A DNA stretch of 64,000 bases from NCBI GenBank assembly GCA_963802415.1, contig CAWDIH010000001.1:806001-870000 (forward strand), written 5' to 3'. The position numbers were made by a program, and so were the translations under genes. Position 1 is the stretch's first letter, and the number at the start of each line of letters is the position of its first letter. The notes below the pieces were generated by a model. That model did no database searches. It had not been told where the DNA came from and worked only from the letters and a program-made list of their open reading frames with translations. This DNA is from DATAES01 sp963802415 (GTDB taxonomy: Bacteria > Actinomycetota > Acidimicrobiia > Acidimicrobiales > JACDCH01). Positions 36,889-45,484 of the stretch are shown piece by piece.

Positions 36889-36936
36889 AACCATCGTGCA
36901 TTGACCCGGCTACTGGCTGAGTCAATGCACGATGGT
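36889..36936. repeat. Long inverted repeat upstream of the Tad locus
   Basis: The arms ACCATCGTGCAT and ATGCACGATGGT are perfect inverse copies, and the match extends further inward, around a loop of about 15 bases. It lies between the HAD gene start and the tadZ-like gene. No T-run follows, so a simple terminator is less likely than an operator or a hairpin in the tad leader. Confidence 0.6.
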
Positions 36937-37087
36937 CGGGTGTTGGGAGTCGGGGACGCGAGCCCCCTTGTCGCTGTCACACCATCTGCGTAGGGTGGGA
37001 CTCGCCGTCACCGGCTCGCCTTCGGCTCTCGCCCCCGGCCCTCGCTTCCCTCACGCATCTGTCGTTCGTCGCGCCTGGGAGAGAAGC

Positions 37088-37759
37088 GTGCTCGTGTGTT
37101 GTTGGTCCTCGAAGGGTGGATCGGGCACGACTGTCGTGACCGCTGCGCTCGGGGTCATGCTCAGCAGGTCGTGTCCAGCTGGCGCGCTCATCGTGGATCT
37201 CGCCGGTGACGTTCCCGCGGTACTCGGATTGGCAGACGAACCCACCGGCGCCGGTGTCGCCGATTGGCTCGACGGAGGTGAGCTCGTGCCTGCTGACGGA
37301 CTCGCTCGCGTCGAGATCCCGGTCCGTCCCGGGCTGGCCTTGCTACCACGCGGCAACGGCGTGCCGCACTCGTCACGAACCACTGCGCTCGCGGCCTTGC
37401 TCGCCACCGATCCACGTTCGGTCGTGGTCGACGGCGGGTGCGTCGGCGCCGATGCGCCGACGGGTCGGACGGAGCTCGTCGCCGCCGTCGCGGCCAACGC
37501 CCACCACTCGCTGCTCGTCGTACGGCCGTGCTTCCTCGCCCTCCGACGAGCGGTGCAGGCACCCATACGACCGACGGGCATGGTGCTCGTGGCCGAGGAG
37601 GGTCGCGCCCTGACGGCTTCTGATGTCGAAGACGTTCTCGGCGCTCCGGTGCAGGCAACGGTGAGCGTCACCGCACAGGTTGCCCGGGCGGTCGACGCTG
37701 GGTTGCTGGCCAGCAGGTTGCCGCGCACGCTCGAGCGGGAGCTTCGTCATGCCGCCTGA
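37088..37759 (+). CDS. tadZ: TadZ/CpaE-like ParA-family ATPase
   Basis: A 223-residue ParA/MinD-type protein with deviant Walker A SSKGGSGTTVVTAALGVML and a following ALIVDLAGDVPAVLGL. The GTG at 37088 is preferred because a GGGAGA ribosome site precedes it. In Tad systems TadZ places the pilus machine at a cell site. It overlaps tadA and is the first gene of a six-gene, tightly overlapped operon. An N-terminal receiver-like domain, found in CpaE, is absent. Confidence 0.82.
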   Translation: MLVCCWSSKGGSGTTVVTAALGVMLSRSCPAGALIVDLAGDVPAVLGLADEPTGAGVADWLDGGELVPADGLARVEIPVRPGLALLPRGNGVPHSSRTTALAALLATDPRSVVVDGGCVGADAPTGRTELVAAVAANAHHSLLVVRPCFLALRRAVQAPIRPTGMVLVAEEGRALTASDVEDVLGAPVQATVSVTAQVARAVDAGLLASRLPRTLERELRHAA

Positions 37760-38942
37760 GCCCAACACGGGGAGCGGCGGCGTCATGGTCAGCGACGACC
37801 TCGATGGCTTGATCGAGTCACTGCATGCGCGTGTCGCGGTCGACGACCCGCGGGTGGCGACGACGAGAGAAGACGTCGCTCGTCTCGCTCGCCGCGAGCA
37901 CCCGCTCGCAGGCGCCGAGGTCGTCGACGATCTCGTGGATCGGATCCTCGCCCGCACGACGGGACTCGACGCACTCGAGCCCTTGCTCGGTGATCCCGAG
38001 ATCACCGAGATCATGGTCAACGGTTCCGGACCGGTGTGGGTCGAGCGCCAGGGTGCGCTCGATCGCACGGAGCTCCGGCTCACCGCCCGGGGCGTGTACC
38101 AGCTGATCGACCGGATCGTCACGCCTTTGGGTCTTCGCGTCGACCGCACGAGTCCCGTCATCGATGCCCGTCTGCCTGACGGATCGCGGGTCAACGTCGT
38201 CATTCCCCCGCTCGCCGTCGACGGTCCGTGCGTCACGATCCGGCGCTTTCGCGCCCGTCCGATCGAGCTCCGCGAGCTGTGCACTCCGGCCATCGCTGAA
38301 CTGCTCGACTGGGCCGTCCGGAGACGCAGCAACCTCATCGTGAGCGGCGGAACCGGGGCAGGCAAGACGACGTTGCTCAACGCGCTCGCGGCCGGCATCC
38401 CTCCCGGCGAGCGCGTCGTCACGGTCGAAGATGCGGCCGAGCTGCGACTTCCCGGCGAGCATGTCGTGCGCCTCGAAGCGCGCCCGGCAAACGCGGACGG
38501 CCTCGGCGCGGTGACGGTGCGCTCGCTGGTCCGCAACGCGCTCCGCATGCGCCCTGACCGCATCATCGTCGGCGAAGTGCGGGGCGGCGAAGCCCTCGAC
38601 ATGGTTCAAGCGATGAACACCGGGCACGAAGGCTCGTTGTCGACCTGCCACGCGAACTCGCCCGCGGACGCTTTGCGCCGCCTGGAGACCATGGTCTTGA
38701 TGAGCGACGTCGTAATGCCGCTCGAAGCGGTGCGCGAGCAGTTGTCGGCCGCCATCGATCTGGTGGTGCACATCGTCCGAGCGGGTGACGGCTCGAGACA
38801 GGTCGCACAGGTCGCGGAGGTGACGACGGCGTCCGCGACCGAGCGCGTGCGGCTGCTCGCCATCGGCGGTGCCCTGCAGTCGTTGCCGCGACGAACGATG
38901 CGAGCAGCGGGCTCACCTGCGGATGTGAGGTGGCTGCGATGA
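37749..38942 (+). CDS. tadA: Tad pilus assembly ATPase TadA/CpaF
   Basis: A 397-residue type II/IV secretion ATPase. The N-terminal part has ALEPLLGDPEITEIMVNGSG. The ATPase has Walker A VSGGTGAGKTTLLNALA, VVTVEDAAELRLPGEHVVRL, Walker B with MRPDRIIVGEVRGGEALDM and the His box MNTGHEGSLSTCHANSP. It energises pilus assembly at the membrane. It is intact, and its ATG overlaps the tadZ stop; an ATG 12 codons inside is possible. Confidence 0.93.
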   Translation: MPPEPNTGSGGVMVSDDLDGLIESLHARVAVDDPRVATTREDVARLARREHPLAGAEVVDDLVDRILARTTGLDALEPLLGDPEITEIMVNGSGPVWVERQGALDRTELRLTARGVYQLIDRIVTPLGLRVDRTSPVIDARLPDGSRVNVVIPPLAVDGPCVTIRRFRARPIELRELCTPAIAELLDWAVRRRSNLIVSGGTGAGKTTLLNALAAGIPPGERVVTVEDAAELRLPGEHVVRLEARPANADGLGAVTVRSLVRNALRMRPDRIIVGEVRGGEALDMVQAMNTGHEGSLSTCHANSPADALRRLETMVLMSDVVMPLEAVREQLSAAIDLVVHIVRAGDGSRQVAQVAEVTTASATERVRLLAIGGALQSLPRRTMRAAGSPADVRWLR

Positions 38943-39694
38943 CGTATGCCACGCGCGTGCGGCGAAGCATCGAGCGACGCCTCGACGACGCCGCGCTGCC
39001 GTGGTCGCATGACGTCGTCATCCGCGCTGCCGCCGGTGCATTGGCGTCCGCCGAGGTGATCGCGCTGGCTGTGGGCGGGTGGTCGACGGCGGCCGTGATC
39101 GCTATCGCGTCGGTCACCGGTGCGTGGGCCACCTTGGGCGCGGTGCGAGGGAGGGCAGCGTTGCGGGTCGATCTCGCGCTGCCCCAAGTGCTCGAGGCCA
39201 CCGCGCGGTCGTTGCGATCGGGCACTTCGTTGCGCATCGCGTTGTCGGAGTCGGCTGGTCACGCGCCTCCTCGGTTGCGTGAGGGTCTCAGGGCGGTGGT
39301 CGTCGCGGCGGAGCGAGGTGTTCCGCTGGTCGACGCCATCGACGCGTGGGCGACCTCGATGACCGGCGACGGCGCACGTCTGGCCGGTGCCGCGCTCGCG
39401 CTGTCGGCGGAGCTCGGTGGTGCCGCGGCGCGCTCACTCGACGGTGTCGCCGCCACCTTGCGAGACCGCAACGCAGTGCGACGCGAGGTCCGGGCGCTGT
39501 CGAGCCAGGCTCGTGCATCCGCCGTCGTGATCGGCGTCGCACCCTTGGGGTTCGCGTTGATCGCCGCGGCGCTCGAGCCGCGCACGATTGATTTTCTGCT
39601 GCGGACGCCCGCCGGCATGGCGTGCCTGGTCATCGGTGTCGTGCTCGACGGCGTGGGTGCAGCATGGATGCACCGACTGGCGACGATCCCATGA
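38939..39694 (+). CDS. tadB: Tad inner-membrane protein TadB
   Basis: A 251-residue type II secretion F-domain protein. Hydrophobic segments occur near the N-terminus (SAEVIALAVGGWSTAAVIAI) and C-terminus (VIGVAPLGFALIAAALEP; GMACLVIGVVLDGVGAAWM), with the conserved cytoplasmic core PQVLEATARSLRSGTSLRIA and LALSAELGGAAARSLDGVA between. It forms the platform for TadA. The ATG overlaps the tadA stop (ATGA). Confidence 0.88.
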   Translation: MTYATRVRRSIERRLDDAALPWSHDVVIRAAAGALASAEVIALAVGGWSTAAVIAIASVTGAWATLGAVRGRAALRVDLALPQVLEATARSLRSGTSLRIALSESAGHAPPRLREGLRAVVVAAERGVPLVDAIDAWATSMTGDGARLAGAALALSAELGGAAARSLDGVAATLRDRNAVRREVRALSSQARASAVVIGVAPLGFALIAAALEPRTIDFLLRTPAGMACLVIGVVLDGVGAAWMHRLATIP

Positions 39695-40335
39695 GAGCTC
39701 CGACGTGGTTCGGCATGGCCTGGTTCGTCGGTGCGCTCACCATCGCGATCGTCGTGCATCCACACGCGGTTCGCCGTGGGCTGCCTGGGGTTCTTGTCCG
39801 CGGTCGGCTCCGTCCGCCCAGCGCGGCGCAAGTCAGGGACGTTCGTGTTCGCTATCTCACGCGTCGGCGTCGCCACCGGGCACTCGCTACTTCCGCTCGA
39901 GAGCTCCCCGACGTGGTCGACCTGTTCGCTCTCGCGATCGGCAGCGGACTCAACCTGCGCTTGGCGCTCGTCGCGGTCGCAAGCAGGGCACCACCGTCGT
40001 GGGTCGATCCGTTGACCGCCGTCGTGGCTCGCATCGAGCGAGGCATCGGGGTGGCCGACGCCTTCGACCAGCTTCCCGCCATGAGTGGCGAGCACGTGCA
40101 TCCCCTGGTCAGCGCACTTGTCTCATCGGAGCGGTACGGCACCCCGTTGTTGCCGTCACTCGAACGTCTAGCTGGTGAGGTCCGTCTCGATCGTCGCCGG
40201 CGCGCGGAAGAAGCAGCACGACGCGTGCCGGTGAAGCTGCTGTTTCCCCTCGTGCTGTGCATCCTCCCCGCGTTCGGCGCGCTCACGATAGCGCCCTTGC
40301 TCGCCGGCGCCCTCGGGTCGCTGAGCCTCAGTTGA
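39691..40335 (+). CDS. tadC: Tad inner-membrane protein TadC
   Basis: A 214-residue F-domain protein. One N-terminal membrane segment (GMAWFVGALTIAIVVHP), the cytoplasmic core LPDVVDLFALAIGSGLNLRL and LVSALVSSERYGTPLLPSLE, and the C-terminal segment KLLFPLVLCILPAFGALTIA match TadC. It is shorter than proteobacterial TadC, as usual in actinobacteria. Its start overlaps the tadB stop. Confidence 0.87.
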   Translation: MRAPTWFGMAWFVGALTIAIVVHPHAVRRGLPGVLVRGRLRPPSAAQVRDVRVRYLTRRRRHRALATSARELPDVVDLFALAIGSGLNLRLALVAVASRAPPSWVDPLTAVVARIERGIGVADAFDQLPAMSGEHVHPLVSALVSSERYGTPLLPSLERLAGEVRLDRRRRAEEAARRVPVKLLFPLVLCILPAFGALTIAPLLAGALGSLSLS

Positions 40336-40382
40336 TGCGTGCAGCGTCCGCGCTGGCGGACGCTCGACCAACGGGAGTCTTC

Positions 40383-40583
40383 ATGCTTTCTGTATTCGTG
40401 CATCTGCAAGTCGAATCGCTTCGGCTGCGACGTGATGACCGCGGCCAGACCACCGCCGAGTACGCCTTGGTGCTGCTCGGCGCGGCCGCGGTCGCGCTCG
40501 TACTCGTCGCGTGGGCCACGAAGTCCGGCAAGATCACGCACCTGTTCGACGCCGTGATCGATCACGTGCTGTCGAAGCTGTGA
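40383..40583 (+). CDS. Flp-like pilin (DUF4244-type)
   Basis: A 66-residue protein. A short basic leader (LRLRRDDRG) is followed by the prepilin-like GQTTAEYALVLLGAAAVALV and a hydrophobic helix; the C-terminal part (KITHLFDAVIDHVLSKL) is amphipathic. The mature pilin would start at or near the Gly before QTTAEY. It lies between tadC and the TadE-like gene in the same operon and is the likely main pilus subunit. No prepilin peptidase gene is in the window. Confidence 0.82.
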   Translation: MLSVFVHLQVESLRLRRDDRGQTTAEYALVLLGAAAVALVLVAWATKSGKITHLFDAVIDHVLSKL

Positions 40584-40978
40584 AGGAGGCGCCGGCGTTC
40601 GGTGTTCACCGCGATCCCAGTGGTCAGGCAACGGTCGAGGCCGCTCTCGTGCTGCCCTTCGTCGCCTTGCTGCTCCTTGCCGTCGTACAGGTGGGCATCC
40701 TCGTCCGAGCGCAGGTGCTGGTGACGCACACGGCCCGCGAGGCGGCGCGGGCCGCTGCCGTCGATCCCGACCGCAACGCCGCGGTCGACGCAGCAGAACA
40801 CGCTTCTTCGCTCGATGCGAGACGCATGCGGGTCGACATCGAAGGCCGCGGTGTCCGCGGAAGTCATGTCACCGCGCGCGTGACCTACGACGCGCCGACG
40901 GATGTACCGCTCATCGGCGCGCTGATCGGCGACATCCACCTCGGAGGCGAGGCCACCATGCGCGTCGAACATCGCTGA
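40580..40978 (+). CDS. TadE-like minor pseudopilin
   Basis: A 132-residue protein with GQATVEAALVLPFVALLLLA, the prepilin-like hydrophobic helix, then VLVTHTAREAARAAAVDP, the typical TadE segment, and a small beta-rich exported part ending EATMRVEHR. The GTG at 40580 overlaps the pilin stop. It is the last gene of the tad operon; the next gene is convergent. Confidence 0.82.
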   Translation: MKEAPAFGVHRDPSGQATVEAALVLPFVALLLLAVVQVGILVRAQVLVTHTAREAARAAAVDPDRNAAVDAAEHASSLDARRMRVDIEGRGVRGSHVTARVTYDAPTDVPLIGALIGDIHLGGEATMRVEHR

Positions 40979-41009
40979 CGTCGGTGGCGACGCGGACAGC
41001 GGACCGCCG

Positions 41010-43300
41010 CTAGCAGGTGGACCGATGATCGAGGAGGTGACGCAACAATGTGATCGACCCCGCCTTGTCGAGCGGCTCGTTCCAGTTGCCACACTTCGGT
41101 GATTGGATGCACGACGGGCATCCGTCAGCGCATCCGCATCCCTCGATCACCTCGAGGGTCGTCGCGAGATGTCGGTCGGCCGCGTCATAGCCCAGCTCTG
41201 CGATACCTGCGCCACCGGGATAGCCGTCGTAGATGACGATCGTCGGCAACTGCGTGTCTGCCTGGCGAGCGGTCGAAACGCCGCCGACGTCCCAACGGTC
41301 GCAGATCGTGAACAAGGGAAGGATGCCGATGGCCGCATGCTCGACCGCATGCAGCGTCCCCGGCCACGCCCCGGGCTCGACCTTCGCGCGACAGGTCGGA
41401 AGGTTCCACCGTGTACCAGACGCCGCGGGTCACCAGGCGGGTCGGGGGCAGGTCGAGCGCTGCGGTGCCGAGCACTTCTCCCGACGCGACGTCTTTGCGC
41501 TGGTATCCCGTGACCTGTGAGGCCACTTCGATCGATCCGAGATGGAGTCCGGCACTGCCCACGAAGCGGCATCGGTCACGGTTCAGCACCCGCATCGTGA
41601 CGTCCGTGCGGGCGACGGTGTACTCGCGACCGTCGCACATCTCGACGATCGCCAGCCGGTCGTGAAGGTCGAGATCGACCACACGGTACGTCGTCCCCTG
41701 GTGCATGTAGACGGCACCGGGATGGACCATGTCGAAGGCTCGTGCTTCGTCGACGGTGCCCACGAGCGTGTCGTCGTCGCGGACGATGCGGTAGTCGCAC
41801 GTCGAGCCCGAGCGCAGTCCGATGCCGTGTGCGGGAAAGCCACGACCTGCCCACACAGCAGTCGGAGATGGGCGGCGAGATGTGGGTTGCCGAACCTTCA
41901 GGCGGTCGTCGAGGACGAGCGCGCGCACGGCATCGTCGAGGTCCGGCCACCATCGCTCGTCCGCAGGGGTCAACGGCAACTCGAATGCGGCACAGCCGAG
42001 ATGTGGCAGCAGGATGAAAGGGTTGGACGGATTGATCACCGCTGGCTCTGGTGGACGGGTGATCACTTCGGTGGGATGGGCCATCAGCCACTGATCGAGC
42101 TGGTCTTGTCCGGCGACGAGCACCGCGAGGGACTCCTGCCGCTCTCGGCCGGCACGTCCCATCTGCTGGCGCATCGACGCGATCGTGCCTGGGAAACCGT
42201 CGAGCACGCAGGCTTCGAGACCGCCGATGTCGACGCCGAGCTCGAGCGCGGTGGTGGCGACAACGCCGCGGAGGCGCCCACCGAACAGCTCGCCTTCGAT
42301 CTCGCGTCGCTCCTCGGGTAAGTAGCCGCCGCGGTAAGGACGAACGAGGTCGGCGAGATCCTCCGGAAGGCGACGACGGACGTCGGCGGCGACGACCTCG
42401 GTACCGCGACGGCTGCGGCAGAACCCGATCGATCGATGGCCTGAGGAGATCAACGACGTGAGCAGACCTGCCGTTTCCGAGTGCGACGAGACGCGCACGT
42501 CGTCGAACTGCAGCGGATTGCACAACGCGACGATGCGCTCGCCGCGGGGCGATCCGTCCTCCGTGATGGCAGTGACAGGATCTCCCCACAGCGCGGCTGC
42601 CAGCTCCGCGGGTTCCCCGATCGTTGCGGACCCCGCGATGAAGCTCGGCGTTGCGGCGTAGGACTCGCACACCCGGCGCAACCGGCGAAGTAGGTGAGCG
42701 GTGTGGGTACCGAACACTCCCCGGAACACGTGCAACTCGTCGAGCACGATGTACCGGAGGCGCATCAGGAACGTTGCCCACCGCGCATGGTGCGGCAACA
42801 ACGCGCAGTGCAGCATCTCCGGATTCGTCAGCACGACGTTCGCGTTGCGACGAACCCACGTCCGCTCCTCGGGCGTGGAGTCGCCGTCGTACGCCGCCGC
42901 GACCAAACCGGCGAGCTCGAGATCCGAGAGCGCACGCAACTGGTCGTGGGCGAGTGCCTTGGTGGGAAAGACCATCAGCGCCGTGCCGGGACGGATCGGA
43001 TCCGTCGCCGCTTCAGCAACCGGTACCTGGTAGCACAGCGACTTTCCGGAGGCAGTGCCGGTAGCAACCGCAACGTTGTTGTGGTCACGGATGAGATCGA
43101 TGGCCTGGGCTTGGTGCGACCAGAGCACGTCGATCGGGAGCCGCTCCCGCACCTCGGGCCGCAGATGGTTGCCGCGGAATCCCGGTACGGGCAGGCCGCG
43201 GCGCGATCCGCTCGGTGTGCACCAGCCGGCCGTCCGCCTCCAGGTCGGCGAGCAGGTGCGAGAGCCCGGCGACCGGAAAACCTTGTTCGAGCAGCGCCAT
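41010..43300 (-). CDS. DEAD/DEAH-box helicase with DUF1998 (MrfA-like, two frame breaks)
   Basis: A superfamily 2 helicase of about 760 residues. Helicase motifs are VAVATGTASGKSLCYQVPVA (I), MVFPTKALAHDQ (Ia), YIVLDELHVFRG (II), FIAGSATIGEP (III), IGFCRSRRGTEVV (IV) and MRQQMGRAGRERQESLAV (VI). The C-terminal DUF1998 part has YDGYPGGAGIAELGYD and four cysteines in CGCADGCPSCIQSPKCGN. Proteins of this type repair crosslinked DNA. Frames change near 43205 and 41357; in the second, GGGG should be GGG to read VAGTLHAVEHAAIGIL. Confidence 0.85.
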
Positions 43301-43387
43301 GACACGCGAAAGCCTAGGCGTTCCATCGGTGTAGTTACAGAGGTGTGATCAGAGGCGGCTCCGGTCGTCGGGTAGGGTCGTTGCTTC

Positions 43388-43735
43388 ATGGATTTGGGCC
43401 TCGTCGTACACGAAGAAGGCGAGTGGACCGTCCTCGTCGTGAGTGGCGAGATCGACATCGCCACTGCCCCCAGCCTGCGCGAGAAGCTGCACAGCCTCCT
43501 CGCCGACGGCAAGCGGCACCTGGTCATCGACCTCGACGAGGTGACCTTCCTCGACTCCACCGCGCTGGGTGTGCTGGTCGGGGTCTTGAAGAGAGCGCGC
43601 ACGGAGGGTGGTGAGCTCCGCATTGTCTGTAACCAGCCACGGGTGCGGAAGGTGTTCGAGATCACCCGGCTCGACAGCGCCTTCGACCTCTGTACGTCGG
43701 TCGAAGACGCCGTCAAGGGCGGCGCTCGGGAGTAA
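43388..43735 (+). CDS. STAS-domain anti-anti-sigma factor
   Basis: A 115-residue STAS protein of the SpoIIAA/RsbV group. VVSGEIDIATAPSLREKL and the phosphorylation-site segment VTFLDSTALGVLVGVLKRAR carry the conserved Ser. When dephosphorylated it would bind the next gene's kinase and free a sigma factor. It is nine bases upstream of that kinase gene. Confidence 0.9.
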   Translation: MDLGLVVHEEGEWTVLVVSGEIDIATAPSLREKLHSLLADGKRHLVIDLDEVTFLDSTALGVLVGVLKRARTEGGELRIVCNQPRVRKVFEITRLDSAFDLCTSVEDAVKGGARE

Positions 43736-43744
43736 CGCTGGGGC

Positions 43745-44182
43745 ATGGGCGATCGCATCGAGCTCGATGTTCCCGCCCGGCCCGAGTTCCTCTCGCTGGT
43801 CCGCTCGATCGTCACGTTGATCGCAGAGACCGGTTCCAAGCTGCCCGACCGGCGCATCGAGGACCTGCGCCTCGCGGTAACCGAGGCGTGCGCCAACGCC
43901 ATCGACGCCGAGCGACGCAAGCCTGAGCTCGAACGCCAGCCGGTCATCGTCACCTGCGACCTCGAAGCAGATTACGTGGTCGTCGAAGTGCACGACGAAG
44001 GAGGCGGCTTCGATCCCGACGCGATCACTCCGCATCCCGATGTGAGCAAGCCGGCGCGTCTGATGTTCGAGCGCGGGCTTGGGATCCCCTTGATGCGTGA
44101 GCTGACCGACGAGCTCGAGTTCCGTCGCGAGGGCGATGGCACGACCGTGCGGTTGCTCGTCAGCACGCACCTGAGACGATGA
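43745..44182 (+). CDS. HATPase anti-sigma factor kinase (RsbW-like)
   Basis: A 145-residue GHKL ATPase. The N box is DLRLAVTEACANAIDAERR, the G1 box is VEVHDEGGGFDP, and the G2-like segment is RGLGIPLMRELTDELEFRRE. It should phosphorylate the neighbouring STAS protein and sequester a sigma factor. No sigma gene lies beside it; the SigE-type gene at 4.4 kb is a different, ECF type. Confidence 0.88.
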   Translation: MGDRIELDVPARPEFLSLVRSIVTLIAETGSKLPDRRIEDLRLAVTEACANAIDAERRKPELERQPVIVTCDLEADYVVVEVHDEGGGFDPDAITPHPDVSKPARLMFERGLGIPLMRELTDELEFRREGDGTTVRLLVSTHLRR

Positions 44183-44245
44183 GCCCCCGGCACTTGGTGT
44201 TTCGTCACGCACACGGCGTGTGGGTAGCGAACGCGGGTTCGCGTC

Positions 44246-44758
44246 ATGAGTGAGCCGATCGAAGCGATTCCGAAGCCGGACGAGCTCCTCGCGTTGCACG
44301 ACGTGACCGATGACTTGTTCGGCATCCTGCGACGCTGGTTCGACGTTCCTGCGTCGGTGCCGATCGATCTCACCGACATCGACTCGGCGGTCGTCGAGCT
44401 CGGGGATCCGCAGATGATCGCCGCACTCGCCATGCGCAAGCTCCAAGCGCTCCACCTGCTGGCGACCCCCGGCGTCCGCACGACGACGGACGTCGTGGTC
44501 GCGATCGTGAACGACTTGGACCGAGCGCTCTTGCAGGCGCCGGACCTGCGGCTGCGCCGTCAAGCGGCGGGGACGGACTGGGACGCGGCGCTCGAGCAGC
44601 TCAACATCGGCGAGTCAGCGGCGGACACCGACGAGGTCGAAGAAGCAGAGTCATTCGACGAGGAAGTGGCGCTGTTCCGGTCGCTGCACCAACGTCTGCA
44701 CGAGGCTGCGATCGCAGTCGTCGAAGCGTCGCAAGGCGAGATCCGAATCTTCGAATAG
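44246..44758 (+). CDS. Conserved-looking helical protein downstream of the sigma-control pair
   Basis: A 170-residue acidic protein. It begins MSEPIEAIPKPDELLALHDV, with PIDLTDIDSAVVELGDPQMI and helices thereafter, and two acidic stretches near the C-terminus (ADTDEVEEAESFDEEVALF). No membrane segment or catalytic motif is visible. It is 63 bases downstream of the anti-sigma kinase gene on the same strand and could be part of that module; function unknown. Confidence 0.6.
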   Translation: MSEPIEAIPKPDELLALHDVTDDLFGILRRWFDVPASVPIDLTDIDSAVVELGDPQMIAALAMRKLQALHLLATPGVRTTTDVVVAIVNDLDRALLQAPDLRLRRQAAGTDWDAALEQLNIGESAADTDEVEEAESFDEEVALFRSLHQRLHEAAIAVVEASQGEIRIFE

Positions 44759-44789
44759 CGCGGCGCCCGCCAGAACGAGAGCGACTCTC

Positions 44790-45431
44790 TCAGCGGCTGA
44801 ACAGCGAGCTGAACGCAGATGTGAGCGAGCTGAGGTCGGACTGGCTCAGGTCCGAGAAGTTGCTCGTGAGGCTGGACAGATCGCTGAACTGGCTGAGATC
44901 GCTCAAATCGCTGAGATCGCTGAGATCACTCAACCGGTCGCTCAATGAGCTCGACAGGCTCGACAACCCGGTGCTGCTCGACGAGGGCGGAGTGCTCGAC
45001 AGGTCGATGCCGCACTTGTCCTTCGCGTACTTCGCGACGTTCTGCTCCGCTTGGTCGATGCCCTTGGTCTGGTCAGAGAACTGTCGCTCGAGTTCGCTCA
45101 GCTTGCTGACATCGTTGTTCTGCGACGCTGAGCTGAACTGCTCCGCAGCCGAGAAGGCGGACTTCACAGCATTGGCGAGAGTCTGCATGTCACCTTTGAT
45201 CTCGCTCGGCGCCTTCTCGGCGAGATCGTCGAACGCGGCCTGCGCGATCGACTGACTCTGCGAGTTCGTCAGATCGGATTGGTTGGACAGATCGCTGAAC
45301 GCGCTCACGTCCTTCTTCAATGCGTCACAGAACGCTTGCTGGCTGTTGCTGCTCCCACCCCCACACGCCACCAACACTCCGCCGAACACGACGACACCGA
45401 CGAGCGAACACGCCAAGAACTTCCGCATCAC
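44790..45431 (-). CDS. Lipoprotein with Ser-Asp-Leu repeat tail
   Basis: A 213-residue lipoprotein. The signal peptide ends in a lipobox VLVACGGG (C23). A helical middle part with two further Cys (FCDALKKD, KDKCGIDL) is followed by a roughly 60-residue tail built almost only of Ser, Asp, Leu and a few Thr/Phe, including four consecutive SDL units. Composition and repeats suggest a flexible, acidic surface domain. No known family. The ATG has an AGGAG-like site just upstream (read on the minus strand). Confidence 0.7.
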   Translation of the reverse strand: MMRKFLACSLVGVVVFGGVLVACGGGSSNSQQAFCDALKKDVSAFSDLSNQSDLTNSQSQSIAQAAFDDLAEKAPSEIKGDMQTLANAVKSAFSAAEQFSSASQNNDVSKLSELERQFSDQTKGIDQAEQNVAKYAKDKCGIDLSSTPPSSSSTGLSSLSSSLSDRLSDLSDLSDLSDLSQFSDLSSLTSNFSDLSQSDLSSLTSAFSSLFSR

Positions 45432-45484
45432 ATCTCCTGTGTCCCGAACTGGGACGGGCCGCGCGCAACCGGGGTTTCCGGAGA

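Noticed and set aside
43349..44563. 404-codon minus-strand frame over the STAS and HATPase genes
   Set aside because: Both genes on the plus strand have clear family motifs; the antisense frame has none.
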